64,000 nucleotides of DNA from Hyalangium ruber (GTDB lineage Bacteria > Myxococcota > Myxococcia > Myxococcales > Myxococcaceae). How positions within the stretch are numbered: the first letter of the stretch is position 1; each line of letters starts with the position of its first letter. Positions 36,880 through 48,500 of this stretch are shown in pieces. The notes under the pieces are model-generated. The model saw nothing but the letters and a program-made list of their open reading frames with translations. It did not search any database and was not told the origin of the DNA. The translations under genes were made by a program, and so were the position numbers. The DNA is taken from the NCBI RefSeq assembly GCF_034259325.1, contig NZ_JAXIVS010000007.1, positions 248,001 to 312,000 on the forward strand. Direction: 5' to 3'.

Positions 36880-36907
36880 ATGAGAGTTCGGCCGGAGGGA
36901 TGACGCC

Positions 36908-37606
36908 GTGCTCTTTCGTCAGCTTTTCGATCCCGAGTCCTCGACGTACACGTATCTGGTCGCTGATCCGACGACCCGGCAAGCCGCCCTCATCGACCCC
37001 GTGCTGGAGCAGCTCGAACGGGATCTCACGTTGGTGAAGGAGCTGGGTCTGACGCTGACGCACGTGCTGGAGACGCACGTCCACGCGGACCACGTGACAG
37101 CCTCGGGGCAGCTGCGCGAGCACACGGGCTGCCAGGTGGTCGCGAGCCAGGGCGGAGCCTCCTGCGCGGACCGGCACGTTCGGCACGGCGAGAGGGTGAA
37201 GGTGGGCGAGCTCTCCTTCCAGGTGCTCTCCACGCCAGGCCATACGGACGACAGCGTGAGCTACCTGCTGGGAGACCGTGTCTTCACGGGGGACGCGCTC
37301 ATGGTGCGCGGCACTGGCCGCACCGACTTCCAGAACGGCGACGCCGGGCAGCTCTACGACTCCATCACCCGCACCCTCTTCACGCTGGCGGATGAGACGC
37401 TGGTGTACCCCGCCCACGACTACAAGGGCCGCACGGTGACAACGATCGGCGAGGAGAAGCGGTTCAACCCGCGCCTGGCCGGCAAGGACCGCGCCGCCTT
37501 CATCCAGCTCATGGACGAGCTCCACCTGCCGCCCCCGAAGAAGCTCGACATCGCGGTCCCCGCCAACCGCTCCTGTGGCCTCGGCCCGGCGCTTCCCCAG
37601 GTCTGA
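36908..37606 (+). CDS. Persulfide dioxygenase, ETHE1-like MBL-fold protein
   Basis: Oxidises glutathione persulfide or similar sulfane sulfur to sulfite. The 232-residue product has the metal motif THVHADH (56-62), the PGHTDDSV histidine, the aspartate region VFTGDALMVRGTGRTDFQNGD and the ETHE1-type end PAHDYKGRTVTTIGEEK..NPRL. GRTDFQ and the single-iron HxHxDH pattern are ETHE1 signatures. It is the first gene of a five-gene operon and starts at a GTG with GGAGGGA seven bases upstream. SQR makes its substrate, and the rhodanese and exporters downstream handle the products. Confidence 0.9.
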   Translation: MLFRQLFDPESSTYTYLVADPTTRQAALIDPVLEQLERDLTLVKELGLTLTHVLETHVHADHVTASGQLREHTGCQVVASQGGASCADRHVRHGERVKVGELSFQVLSTPGHTDDSVSYLLGDRVFTGDALMVRGTGRTDFQNGDAGQLYDSITRTLFTLADETLVYPAHDYKGRTVTTIGEEKRFNPRLAGKDRAAFIQLMDELHLPPPKKLDIAVPANRSCGLGPALPQV

Positions 37607-37611
37607 TCTTC

Positions 37612-38208
37612 ATGCATTCGGAACGCATCCTCTCCGTGGCTCCCGCTGGCCTGGAGGATCTGCCAGCTTCCGTGCGTCGCATCGACGTGCGCGAGCCCTC
37701 TGAGTTCGCGGGGCTCCTCGGCCGCCTCCCGCGCACCGAGTTGATTCCCCTCGCCAGCCTCCCAGCGGCCGCCGAGTCCTGGGCGCGCACCTCACCACTC
37801 CTCCTCATCTGCCGATCGGGAGCGCGCTCCTTGAAAGCAGCGCAACTGCTGACGACCAGCGGCTTCACCACGCTCTACAACCTGGAGGGTGGAATGCTCG
37901 CGGTGCGCGAAGCGGGCTTCACGGTAGAGGGGCCGTCCCAGCCCATGCACACGAGCCCTGGACAGATTCGGGAGGCCTTGTGTGCCGCGCTGCGAGAACT
38001 CTACCCCTCGCCTCCCCCGTATGAGTCGCTGTTCACGGACCACACCTCAGCCTCCCACCCGAACCGTCAGGAATTCCTCGGCGCCCTAGAACGACTGCGA
38101 GCGCGGGCCCACGCGGACAGGCTGGAGGCCCATGCCATCGACACGCACATGCGGCATCTGAGGGATCTGGTGGCGCTCCTCCAGGAACAGCAGGCGTGGG
38201 TGCCATGA
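37612..38208 (+). CDS. Rhodanese-domain protein with C-terminal helical extension
   Basis: Single-domain sulfurtransferase, 198 residues. The rhodanese part (1-110) has IDVREPSEF, the active-site loop CRSGAR with Cys67, and [15 protein letters not shown]. The remaining about 85 residues ([15 protein letters not shown]... [22 protein letters not shown]) form a helical extension I cannot name. It follows the dioxygenase by five bases and overlaps the next gene (ATGA). It likely passes sulfane sulfur between SQR, the dioxygenase and acceptor thiols. Confidence 0.87.
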   Translation: MHSERILSVAPAGLEDLPASVRRIDVREPSEFAGLLGRLPRTELIPLASLPAAAESWARTSPLLLICRSGARSLKAAQLLTTSGFTTLYNLEGGMLAVREAGFTVEGPSQPMHTSPGQIREALCAALRELYPSPPPYESLFTDHTSASHPNRQEFLGALERLRARAHADRLEAHAIDTHMRHLRDLVALLQEQQAWVP

Positions 38209-39083
38209 CGACGCTGCTGCTCGGTGCCGCCCTCATGCTGGTGGCGGGGCTCTCGCTGGGGCTGCTCGGCGGCGGCGGCTCCATCCTGACGGTGCCCATC
38301 CTCGTGTACGTGCTCGGCATGGAGCCACGGAGCGCCATCGCCACCTCCCTGGTGGTCGTCGGGGTGACGAGCGCGACGGGCATGCTCTCGCATGCGCGGG
38401 CGGGTCGTTTGGAATGGCGGGTGGGCCTCCTCTTCGGCGCGGCGGGAATGGTGGGAGCGGCGGTCGGCGGTCGCGTCGGGAAGTTCGTTCCCCCGGCGCT
38501 GCTGCTCGTCGCCTTCGCGGGCATGGTGCTCGCCACGGCCATCGCCCTGTTGCGCTACCACCCGGCTCCGGTCTCCCTTCCCATGGGGTCCGCGCGGCAG
38601 CGCTTGTTCGTGGTGCTCCGCAACGGCTTCGGCGTGGGCCTCCTGACCGGCCTGGTCGGCGCGGGCGGAGGCTTCATGGTGGTGCCCGCCCTGGTGCTCT
38701 TTGGCGGACTCTCCATGCCGCGAGCAGTGGCCACCTCGCTCCTCGTCATCACGCTCAACTCGGCCTCGGGGCTCTTCAGCGCCACCCAGTCCGGCGCGCC
38801 CGTGGACTGGGTGCTGGCCGGGGGCATGTCGGGGACCGCCATCGCCGGCTCGCTCGTGGGAGCCCGGCTGGGTCGTGGCCTCTCCCCCGAAGGGCTGCGC
38901 ACCGGCTTTGCGCTCTTCATCGCGGCGCTCGGTGTCTTCATCCTCACCCGCGAGCTCGCTACGCTCGTCCATGTCACCTCCGGGAGGGCTGCCCTGGCGG
39001 GTGGCCTCTCCGCCGGAGCGCTTATCCTGGTCAGCGCTCCCCTCTTGAGGAGACGCTGGGTACGCGAGCAGCCTTCTCCATGA
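38205..39083 (+). CDS. TauE/SafE-family sulfite/sulfonate exporter
   Basis: A 292-residue membrane protein with about eight segments and two repeated halves, each with the glycine-rich TauE motif: [21 protein letters not shown] near the start and [21 protein letters not shown] around 150. TSLVVVG and [13 protein letters not shown] are the matching second segments. The family exports sulfite, sulfoacetate or similar anions. Here it probably removes the sulfite made by the persulfide dioxygenase. The start overlaps the rhodanese stop. Confidence 0.88.
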   Translation: MTTLLLGAALMLVAGLSLGLLGGGGSILTVPILVYVLGMEPRSAIATSLVVVGVTSATGMLSHARAGRLEWRVGLLFGAAGMVGAAVGGRVGKFVPPALLLVAFAGMVLATAIALLRYHPAPVSLPMGSARQRLFVVLRNGFGVGLLTGLVGAGGGFMVVPALVLFGGLSMPRAVATSLLVITLNSASGLFSATQSGAPVDWVLAGGMSGTAIAGSLVGARLGRGLSPEGLRTGFALFIAALGVFILTRELATLVHVTSGRAALAGGLSAGALILVSAPLLRRRWVREQPSP

Positions 39084-39523
39084 TGACCTTCCCCATGCAC
39101 CCCTTCATCACCGCCCTCATCGGGGGCGCGCTCATTGGCCTGAGCGCCTCGCTCCTTCTGCTCTTCAACGGCCGCATCGCCGGCATCAGCGGAATCGCGG
39201 GAGGACTCCTCTCCACTCCCAACCGGAGCGAGTGGGCCTGGCGGCTCGCCTTCCTGTGCGGACTGCTGGGAGGAGGGCTGCTGCTCCGGGCCTTCTGGCC
39301 TCATGTGCTGGGGGCGCCCATCGTGTCCGGAGCGGCCTGGGTGGTGGCCTCCGGGCTCCTGGTGGGATTCGGCACGCGGCTGGCCAACGGCTGCACCAGC
39401 GGGCATGGCGTGTGCGGTATCTCCCGGGGCGCCCCACGCTCCCTCGTGGCCACCCTCACCTTCATGGCCACCGGCGCCATCACCGTCTTCCTCGTCCGCC
39501 ATGTCCTCGGCGGTGCGCCATGA
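39080..39523 (+). CDS. YeeE/YedE-family sulfur-compound transporter, first half
   Basis: A 147-residue membrane protein with four to five segments. The signature [19 protein letters not shown] with two cysteines is the thiosulfate-conducting motif region of YeeE. Two tandem ATGs (39080, 39083) overlap the TauE stop. In single-chain YeeE two such halves are fused; here they are separate overlapping genes, so the two products probably assemble into one transporter that moves thiosulfate or a related sulfur species. Confidence 0.85.
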   Translation: MMTFPMHPFITALIGGALIGLSASLLLLFNGRIAGISGIAGGLLSTPNRSEWAWRLAFLCGLLGGGLLLRAFWPHVLGAPIVSGAAWVVASGLLVGFGTRLANGCTSGHGVCGISRGAPRSLVATLTFMATGAITVFLVRHVLGGAP

Positions 39524-39996
39524 GCACGTGGGTCACGGCGGCGGTGGCAGGGCTCCTCTTCTCGCTCGGCCTGGGTATGGGAGGCATGACGGATCCAGCC
39601 CGAGTCCAAGGCTTCCTGGACTTCACGGGCGCCTGGGATCCCACCCTTGCCTTCGTGATGGGCGGCGCGCTCGCGGTCCATGCTCCCTTCTCCTGGCTCA
39701 TCCGCCGCCGGAGCGCTCCGGTGCTGGCCCCTGCCTTCCCCGAGTTGTCGAAGACACGGGTGGACGGGCGGCTCCTCCTCGGGGCCTCGCTGTTCGGCAT
39801 GGGCTGGGGACTCTCCGGCTACTGTCCGGGCCCGGCCCTGACCTCTCTCGTCACGGGAGGCGGAATGGTGGCCCTCTTCGTCCTCTCCATGTTGGGAGGC
39901 ATGTGGCTCTTCGACAGCCTCTCCAACTCCTCCGGCAGGGCGAAGAAGAGACAGACTACCGAGCGCGTCGGCGAGCCCACACGGGAAGCAGCATGA
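39520..39996 (+). CDS. YeeE/YedE-family sulfur-compound transporter, second half (DUF6691-like)
   Basis: A 158-residue membrane protein that completes the split YeeE pair. It has [19 protein letters not shown], typical of the DUF6691 half, and a second motif [15 protein letters not shown] with one cysteine. A charged tail follows the last segment. The ATG overlaps the upstream stop (ATGA), so the five operon genes from the dioxygenase onward run with almost no gaps. The 3' end overlaps the convergent ELWxSDGT protein gene by 41 bases. Confidence 0.85.
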   Translation: MSTWVTAAVAGLLFSLGLGMGGMTDPARVQGFLDFTGAWDPTLAFVMGGALAVHAPFSWLIRRRSAPVLAPAFPELSKTRVDGRLLLGASLFGMGWGLSGYCPGPALTSLVTGGGMVALFVLSMLGGMWLFDSLSNSSGRAKKRQTTERVGEPTREAA

Positions 39997-42427
39997 GCAC
40001 CACCCACGCCAGGCTCGCCGCTCCTCCGGGCCCGGATTGGCAGCCGCTCTTGGGCGCCTCGGGGCTCAGCTCCACCGTCACCGTGAAGGTACAGCTCGCC
40101 GTCTTCCCGCCCGCGTCACTCGCGGTGGCGGTCACCACCGTCTCTCCCAGAGGCAAGGTGCTGCCGAAGGCAGGGCTGTAGCTCACCTCGGGCTCCGTGA
40201 GGTTGTCCGTCGCGCTCACCCCGGAGAAGCTCACCACCGCCCCCTCCTCCGTCGAGGCCTTGGCGTACTGCGGGCCTGGACAGGTGATGGACGGATCCAC
40301 CCTGTCGATGAGGTTGACGCGGAAGGTGCATTGGGAGCTGTTGCCCGCCACATCCTCCGAGGAGAGGGTGACGAGCGTGTCCCCCACCGGGAAGGTGCTC
40401 CCGGAAGGATGGCTGGCGCTCACCTGCGGCGGGGAGACGGCCTCCTCCACCTGGGGCTCATAGGTGACGACCAGCTCCTCCGCGCTCGTGACCACCCGCG
40501 CCACATCCGGCGGGCAGGTGAGCCGCGGCGCTGTCGTGTCCCGAATCTCGACCGGGAAGGTACAGCGGGACTCCTTCAACGCCGCATCGCGCGCGACGAC
40601 CTCGACGAGCGTCGTCTGGATCGGGAACGTGGTCCCGGGGGCCTGGCTGTACTCCAGCGCCACCGTGCTCGAGACGGCGTCGCTCGCCACCACGAAGTAG
40701 TTGGCCACCGCGCCCGCCGCGCTCGTGGCCTCCTGCTGCACCCGCTCCGGACACAGCAGCAGCGGAGGGGTGGTGTCGTTTACGCGCACCTGGAAGGTAC
40801 ACATGTTGCGGTTCCCCCCCAGGTCCCTGGCGGTGACGCTCACCGGCTGCGCCCCCACGCCGAAGGCATGCCCGGAAGGCAGGGAGTAGTTCACCGTGAG
40901 GCCCGAGAGAGCGTCATCCAGCACGGTCGCGGGTGGGTAGGAGACCACCGTGCCCTGGGAGCTGACGGCCTCCACCTCCAAGTCCCCCGGACAGGCGAGG
41001 CTGGGCGTGGAGCAGTCCACCCCGCCGAACGGCAGGACAAACAGCTCCTCGCCCCTGGAAGGATCCGTCGCCACGAAGAAGAGGCTCTGACCGGAGAGCA
41101 CGAAGCCGTGGGGACTGGAGCTCCCGGCCGGCATGAGGTCCGCCATCCGGAAGGTGCCCTCGGGCGTCCCGTCGCTCCTCCAGGGCTCATTGCCGGAGAC
41201 GAGATCATCCAGCGACATCAGGAGCATCCCCGGCCCCGGCGTCAGCGACCAGTCCGGCGGGTTGCCCATGGGAACGATGTCCTTCACCAGCCGGGTCCCA
41301 TCCCTCGTCCCGTCGCTGCGCCACAGCTCCAACCCGCTCACGCCGTCATTGGCCACGAAGAACAGGGTGTTGCCCATGGCGGTGAGCGTCTGGGGATCCG
41401 AGCCCGAGTTGCCCGCCTGGATGTCCTTGACGATGACGGTGCCGGCGCCCGTGCCATCGCTCTTCCACAGCTCCTTGCCAGACACCCCCTGAACCTCCAG
41501 CACGAAGAAGAGCGTGTTCCCCATGGCCTCGAGGTCCTGCGGGGAGGGATCATTGGGGCCGGTGAAGTCCTTGACGAGCGTCACCCCCGTGCCGTTGCTC
41601 TTCCAGAGCTTGGCGTTGCCCGTGGCACTGCCCTCGACGGCGGTGAAGAAGAGCGTCTGCCCCACGGGCGTCAGCTCACCGGGAAAGCTGGACTCGATCC
41701 CGGGAGCGAGGTCCGCCACGCGCAGGGTTCCCAGATCCGTCCCATCGCTCTTCCACAGCTCATAGCCGCTGTCGCCGGTGCTGCTGTCCCGACCGTTGGC
41801 CGAGAAGAAGAGCAGGTTGCCCATCGCCGTGAGGCCCGTCGGGTACGAGCCCCCCAGGCCCTCGGCGATGTCCTTGACGCGCACCGTGCCCGAGGGCGTG
41901 CCGTCGCTCTTCCACAGCTCGACGTCGTCGTTCGGCCCTTCGTACGCCACGAAGAACAACGTGCTGCCCACGGCGGTGAGCTCGGCGTTCAAGGCCGGCA
42001 CCATGTCCGGGAAGCTCTTGAGCCGCACGGTGCCCACGTCCGTCCCATCGCTCTTCCACAGCTCCAGGCCCACGGGCCCCAAGGGCACCAGGAAGAACAG
42101 GGTGCTGCCCACGGCGGTGAGCTCTCGGGGAGAGGCATTGGCGCCCCCCGGCCGGATGTCCGCCACGCGCTGGGTCCCCGCCTCGGTCCCATCGCTGCGC
42201 CACAGCTCGACGCCGGACACGCCATCGTCGGCGGCGAAGAACAGCGTCCCATTCACATCCACCAGCTCGGAGATGAAGGAGCTGTCGGCGCCGGGAGCGA
42301 TGTCCCGCACCACGACCGGCGCGGCACACGGCTGGGTCGACCCCAGCGCCGCCGCCCTGTGCCAGGGCCAGAAGCTCGCCGCCACGAGGAGCAGGAGGAA
42401 CAACCGCGGGTGTGTCGCGCGCTGCAT
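39956..42427 (-). CDS. Secreted ELWxSDGT-repeat/HYR-domain protein with MYXO-CTERM-like tail
   Basis: An 823-residue surface protein. A signal peptide (RLFLLLLVAASFWPWHRAAA) precedes about eight repeats of roughly 50 residues, each with ELWKSDGTxxGT and a TAMGNTLFFVA-like strand, probably a beta-propeller. Then come four HYR domains (from about 520; PPLLLCPERVQQEATSAAGAVANY...). The C-terminus has Gly-Cys, a hydrophobic stretch and RRRAR, matching the MYXO-CTERM sorting tail, so it is probably anchored at the surface. It starts at ATG 42427 and follows the giant Ig-like gene by about 150 bases. Function unknown. Confidence 0.82.
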   Translation of the reverse strand: MQRATHPRLFLLLLVAASFWPWHRAAALGSTQPCAAPVVVRDIAPGADSSFISELVDVNGTLFFAADDGVSGVELWRSDGTEAGTQRVADIRPGGANASPRELTAVGSTLFFLVPLGPVGLELWKSDGTDVGTVRLKSFPDMVPALNAELTAVGSTLFFVAYEGPNDDVELWKSDGTPSGTVRVKDIAEGLGGSYPTGLTAMGNLLFFSANGRDSSTGDSGYELWKSDGTDLGTLRVADLAPGIESSFPGELTPVGQTLFFTAVEGSATGNAKLWKSNGTGVTLVKDFTGPNDPSPQDLEAMGNTLFFVLEVQGVSGKELWKSDGTGAGTVIVKDIQAGNSGSDPQTLTAMGNTLFFVANDGVSGLELWRSDGTRDGTRLVKDIVPMGNPPDWSLTPGPGMLLMSLDDLVSGNEPWRSDGTPEGTFRMADLMPAGSSSPHGFVLSGQSLFFVATDPSRGEELFVLPFGGVDCSTPSLACPGDLEVEAVSSQGTVVSYPPATVLDDALSGLTVNYSLPSGHAFGVGAQPVSVTARDLGGNRNMCTFQVRVNDTTPPLLLCPERVQQEATSAAGAVANYFVVASDAVSSTVALEYSQAPGTTFPIQTTLVEVVARDAALKESRCTFPVEIRDTTAPRLTCPPDVARVVTSAEELVVTYEPQVEEAVSPPQVSASHPSGSTFPVGDTLVTLSSEDVAGNSSQCTFRVNLIDRVDPSITCPGPQYAKASTEEGAVVSFSGVSATDNLTEPEVSYSPAFGSTLPLGETVVTATASDAGGKTASCTFTVTVELSPEAPKSGCQSGPGGAASLAWVVLMLLPVWARRRAR

Positions 42428-42584
42428 GGTTCCGCTCTTCCCAGGGCCGAGGCCCTGGCTCCTGTCTACCTCAGTTTCGCCATGGGCGGGAGCCCTGTTC
42501 CCGGCTCGGGCCGAGCCCCCAAAAAGACAGCGGCCGGTGCCCCTGTTCCGGGCACCGGCCGCCTGAGACTTCACTCGGTCAGGA

Positions 42585-45500
42585 CTAGCGCTTGGCCAGC
42601 GTGCCCTCGCCCTTGACCGTCGTGGGAGCCACGATGCCGTTGGAGGGCACGGACACCGTGCACGCCGCGGACGTCGTGTTGCCCGAGCTATCGCCCACCA
42701 GGAAGTTCACCGTGTACACGCGGGTCTGACCGGGCTGGGTCTTCGCCTTCAGGGTGAACTTGCTGTTGTCGACGATGATGATGTCATCCGCGTCGGTCGC
42801 AGGCTGGTTGCTGGTGATGTCCGTGATGAGACCCAGGCTGTTGATGTCCATGTAGCCCTCGCAGACATCCCAGGCGAACGTGCACTCGCTCAGCTGCATC
42901 GTGCGCATGGTGTTGTCGGCGGGCGTGAGCCGGATGGTGGGCTTCACCGTGACCTCGGGCTGGAAGGTATCGACGACTTCCACCGTGCGGCTGACCGGGT
43001 CGGCCCAGTTATAGGCACCGTCACGCACCTGGTACTGCAGGGTGTACGTGCCGGGGATCTGCTTGTTCACCTCGCCGAAGCGGAGCACCGCCGCGGACAG
43101 GTCGCCGTAGCACTGGTCCTCGGCCCAGGCGCCCTGATCGACGTAGGGGTTCGGATCCTCTTCCGGATCCTCATCCGGATCGTTCGGGTTGTCGGTGGGC
43201 AGGAAGCACTCGACCTGCTCCGTGTCCGAACCGACGAGGCCGAGCACCGGCTTGAGGGTATCCGTCACGTAGACCGAGAGGATGGCGCTGTCGGTGTTGT
43301 AGGCCTCATCCCACGCCAGGTACTGCACATAGTAGAGACCCTCGACCTCGGTGGTCGGGCCGGGACCGAAGTCATCCGGATCGCCGCCCGGGCCGCCGGG
43401 CAGGCCGTCCTCGTCGTCGTCGCCCGTGTTGTACTGGTGCACGGGGATGGAGCCCTCGCAGGTGTCGGTCGCGGTGGCGACCGGCGCCTCCCAGATGTTG
43501 CCAATCGCGTGGCCCGTGCACTCGTAGTAGATGTTCTGGTCCTCCAGAGACAGCTCCGGAACCCCCGTGTCCTCGACCGTGATGGTGCGAGTCACCGGCA
43601 CCGTGCTCGTGTTGCCCGCCGTGTCCGTGGCCGTGTAGGTCACCGTGTACTGGCCCGGCACGCTCGGCAGCGAGGACGGGGTAGCGGTGATCGTCACGCC
43701 GTTGGGGTAGCAGGCATCCGTGGCCGTCACACCCAGCGCGGGCTGAGTGCCGCACTCGATGGTCTCACCGTCGTTGTTGGCGATGATGGTCGGCGCCGTC
43801 GTGTCCTGCACGTGCAGGTTGATGGTGTCGAACGCCAGGTGGCCCACGTTGTCGCGCGCCTGGTAGCGAGCGATGTAGTCACCCTCGACGTTGATGTTCA
43901 GGTCCGTGAACTCGCGGAAGATGGTCGAGGAGACGTTGCCCTGGCACTGGTCCGTCGCCGTACCGGTCGGATCGGTGAAGGTGCTGATGGCGCACTCGAG
44001 GGTGACGTCCTCCACGCTCATGGTCAGCGTCGGACCTTCGTTGTCCTGGACGATGACGTTGCGCGAGGCCGGCGTGGTGTTTCCGCTGCTGTCGGAGGCC
44101 TGGTAGTTGACCAGGTAGCCGCCCGGCACCTCCAGGTTCACGTTGTTGGAGACCACCGTGACCGGACGCGCGCCCGAGCAGATGTCGTTGGCCGTGCCGC
44201 CCAGCTCCTCGTACGCGTTGCCTTTGCACTCGAGGAACGTCGGGTTGGGCCCGTTGAGCGAGATGGTGGGCCCCAGCGTGTCGAGCACCGTCACGAAGCG
44301 CGTCACCGTGGGCGAGATGTTGCCCACCGTGTCCTGCGCCGTGTAGCGCAGCGGGTAGGTGCCCGCCGTGGTGTGGTCCACCGTGCCCGTCACCGTCACC
44401 GGCACCGGCCCCGCGGTGCACAGGTCGGTGGCCGTGGCGCCCGGATCCTCGTACGGAGAACCGCACTCCATGACCTGGTTGCTCGGACCATTGAGCGTGA
44501 TGGTCGGCGGCGTGTTGTCGTTCACGCGCACCGTGCGGACCACCGGCGAGACCGTCTGGTTGCCGGACGGATCCGTCACGCTGTAGGTGATGCGGATGGC
44601 ACCCGGCTGGCTCGGATCCGGCGTCTGGGTGGCGACGATGACCGGCGTCAGGTTGCCGGCGCACACGTCGCTGGCCGTAGCGCCCGGATCGACGTAGCTG
44701 GTGCCGCACTCGAACGTGTCGTTGACCGGGCCCTGCACCGTGATGGTGGGAGCCAGGGTGTCGCTCACGTTCACCGTACGGCTGAGCGACGGGGCAGCCT
44801 GACCGGCGGGGTCAACCACGTTGTAGACCACCGGGTAGGAGCCAGGCACGCCCGTGTTCACCGTGCCGCTGACGGTGATGGAGCCCGTCAGGTCCCCGAA
44901 GCACGCGTCGTTGGCCATGGCACCCGGGTCGTTGTACGGCGAACCGCACTCGAGGTTCTGGGTCGCCGGGCCGTTGAGGGCCAGGGTGGGCGGAGCGTTG
45001 TCGTTCACCGTCACCGTGCGAACCACCGGAGAGGTGACGCTGTTGCCGGACGGATCCGTCGCGCTGTAGGTGATGGTGAAGGAAGTGCCCGGAGCGCTCG
45101 GGTTGCCGCTCTGCTGAGCGACCACCGTCACGTTGCCGGCGCACTGGTCGGTCGCCGAGGCGCCCGGATCGACGTAGGCCGAGCCGCACTCATGCACCTG
45201 GTCGGCGGGGCCGTTGACCGTGATGGCCGGGGCCAGCGTGTCACGCACCGTCACCGCGCGGTTGACCGGCGCGGCGGCATTCCCGCCCACGTCGGACACG
45301 TTGTAGGTGACCGTGTAGGTGTTCAGCACCGCGGGGTCCACCGTGCCGCTGCGCACGATGCGAGCGGTCAGGTCGCCCTCGCACAGGTCGTTGGCCTCGG
45401 CGCCAGGGTCGACGTAGGCGCTGTTGCACTCGACCAGCTGCGTGGCAGGACCGACGAGCGACAGGGTGGGCGGCAGCTCGTCGCTGACGTTCACCGTGCG

Positions 45501-48500
45501 CTGCACCTGGGCGCTCTGCACGCCGTCCGACGCGCTGTAGGTGATGGTGTAGCTGCCACCCTGGTTCGGGTTCACCACACCGCTGATCTGGACCGTCAGG
45601 TTACCGACGCACGCGTCGTTGGCCGTGGCGCCCAGCTCGTTGTAGGGCGAACCGCACTCCAGGCCCACGGTGGCCGCGCCGTTGAGCGCGATGACCGGAG
45701 CGGAGCTGTCGGTCACCGTCACCGTGCGCGACTCCGCGGCGGTGGTCTGGTTGCCCGACGGGTCGGCCACGCGGTAGCTCAGGGTGTAGGTGCCGCCCGC
45801 GCCCGTGTTCACCGAGCCCGTGCGGACAATGGCGCCCGTCAGGTCACCGGCGCACACGTCGCTGGCCGTCGCACCCGGATCCGCATACGGACCATTGCCG
45901 CACTCGAACTGCTGGTTGAGCGGGCCGAGGACCGTGATGGAGGGAGCCAGCGTGTCGCTGACGTTGACGGTGCGGTTGACCGCCGGAGCGCTCTGGCCCG
46001 CCTGATCCGTCACGTTGTAGGTCAGCGTGTAGGGGGCCGGCACCATGTGGTTCACCGTGCCCGAGACCGTGATGCGGCTCGTCACGTCCCCGAAGCACAC
46101 GTCGTTAGCCGTGGCGAGCGGATCGACGAACGGAGTGCCGCACTCGAGGCCCTGGGTGGCAGAGCCATTGAGCACCAGCACCGGCGGCTCGTTGTCGTTC
46201 ACCGTCACCGAGCGGGTGACCGGCGAGGTGTACGAGTTACCCGACGGATCCGTCACGCTGTAGGTGTAGGTGATGACACCCGGCTGAGAGGGATTGCCCG
46301 TCTGAGCGACCGTGATGCGGTTGGTCACGTTACCGGCGCACGCATCCTCGGCCGTGGCGCCCGGGTCGATGTAGTTGCTGCCGCACGCATACGTGTCGTT
46401 CAGCGGCCCCTGAAGCGTGAGGCTCGGAGCCAGCGTGTCGTCGTACGTCACCGTGCGGGTGACCGCCGGAGCGCTGCGGCCCGACGGATCCGTCACGTTG
46501 TAGGTCAGCGTGTAGGGGACGTCGATGACGGTGGGGTCCACGGTGCCGGTGCGAACGATGCGAGCCGAGATGTTGCCGGCGCACAGGTCGTTGGCCGTGG
46601 CGCCCGGATCGTTGAACGGCGTCTTGCACTCCAGCGTCTGGTTGGCAGGGCCGGTAAGGGCCAGCGTCGGAGGCAGCGTGTCAGCGACCGTCACCGTGCG
46701 GCCGGTGGCCGAGGTGCCGGTGTTGCCCGACGGGTCGGTGGCCGTGTAGCGGATGACGTAGTCCTGCGGCGCGTTCGGATCCACCACGGTGCTGGGCACC
46801 GCGGGCAGCGCCCCGGCGCACGCATCGTTGGCCGTCGCGCCCGGATCGGCGTACGGGCCGTTGCCGCACTCGATCTGCTGGCTGAGCGGACCGGTGACGG
46901 TGACGACAGGGGCCAAGGTGTCGCTGACGTTGACGGTGCGGTTGACCGCCGGAGCGCTCTGGCCCGACGGATCCGTCACGTTGTAGGTCAGCGGGTAGCT
47001 GCCCGGCGCACCCGTGTTCACCGTGCCGGTGACCGTGATGCGGCTCGTCACATCCCCGAAGCACACGTCGTTGGCCGTGGCGCCCGGATCGGCGTACGGG
47101 TTGCCGCACTCCAGGCTCTGGGTCGCATTGCCCAGCAGCACCAGCGTGGGCGGCTCGTTGTCGTCCACCGTCACGGTGCGAACCACCGGCGAGGTGACGC
47201 TGTTGCCGGCCGGATCCGTCGCGCTGTAGGTGATGGTGAAGGAGCCCGGCTGGCTCGGGTTGCCGCTCTGCTGGGCGACCACCGTCACGTTGCCGGCGCA
47301 CAGGTCATTGGCCGTGGCGCCCGGATCCACGTAGGTGGAGCCGCACTCGAAGGCATCATTGGTCGGGCCGTTGACCGTGATGGACGGAGGCAGCGAGTCG
47401 CTGACGCCCACCGGGCGAGTGGCCGTGACCGTGTGGCCCTGGCCGTCCGACACGCTGTAGCCCAGCTCGTAGTTGCCAGGCGTGCCCGTGTTCACGCCGC
47501 CGGTGGTCACGATGGCGCCCGTGAGGTCGCCAGCGCACAGGTCGTTAGCGGTGGCACCCGGATCGTTGTACGGCGAGGCGCACTCCACGTTGGAGGGACC
47601 AGGCCGCAGCGTCAGCGTCGGCGCCAGCGTGTCGCTCACCGTCACCACACGGCCGCCAGCGGCGGTGCCCGTGTTGCCCGACGGGTCCGTGGCACTGTAG
47701 GTGATGGTGGAAGAGCCCGGCACTCCCGGGTTCACCACACGGCTAGGCACCGCGGGCAGGGCCCCGGCGCACGCGTCGTTGGCCGTCGCGCCCGGGTCAG
47801 CGTAGGAGCCGTCACCGCACTCCACCGCGATGGCGGAGGCACCCACCATGGTCACGGCGGGAGCCAGCGTGTCGCGCACGGTCACCTGGCGGTTGGCCGT
47901 AGCAACATGGCCCTCGTCGTCCGTGGCGGTGTAGGTCAGCGTGTAGGGCGCAGGCGCCATGTTGTTCACGCTGCCGGAGATGACCGGCGTCAGCGGACCG
48001 TCGCACTGGTCGTTGGCCGTGGCGCCCTGCTCCGTGTACGCCGTGGCGCACTCCAGGTTCTGAGTCGCCGCGCCGTTGAGCGAAAGCACCGGAGCCAGCG
48101 TGTCGCTCACCACCACCGTGCGGCTGCCCGCCGAGGTGCCCGTGTTACCCGACGGGTCGGTGGCGCTGTAGGTAATCGTGGTGGAGCCCGTCTGGCCCGG
48201 GTTCGCCACGCGGCTGGGCACCGCGGGCAGCGTCCCGGCGCACGCGTCGTTGGCCGTCGCACCCGGATCGGCGTAGTCGGTCGCACCGCACTCCACCGGC
48301 AGGGTGGAGGGGCCCACCATCGTCACCGTGGGAGCAATCGTATCGGTGACGTCCACCACGCGCTCGGCCGAGGCCGTACGACCGGCAGGATCCGTCACGG
48401 TGTAGCCAACCTGGTAGGTGGCCGGCTGCTGGGCGTTCACGGCGCCCGTGGTCACGATCGAGGCCGTCAGGTCACCGGCGCACTGGTCGTTGGCGGTGGC

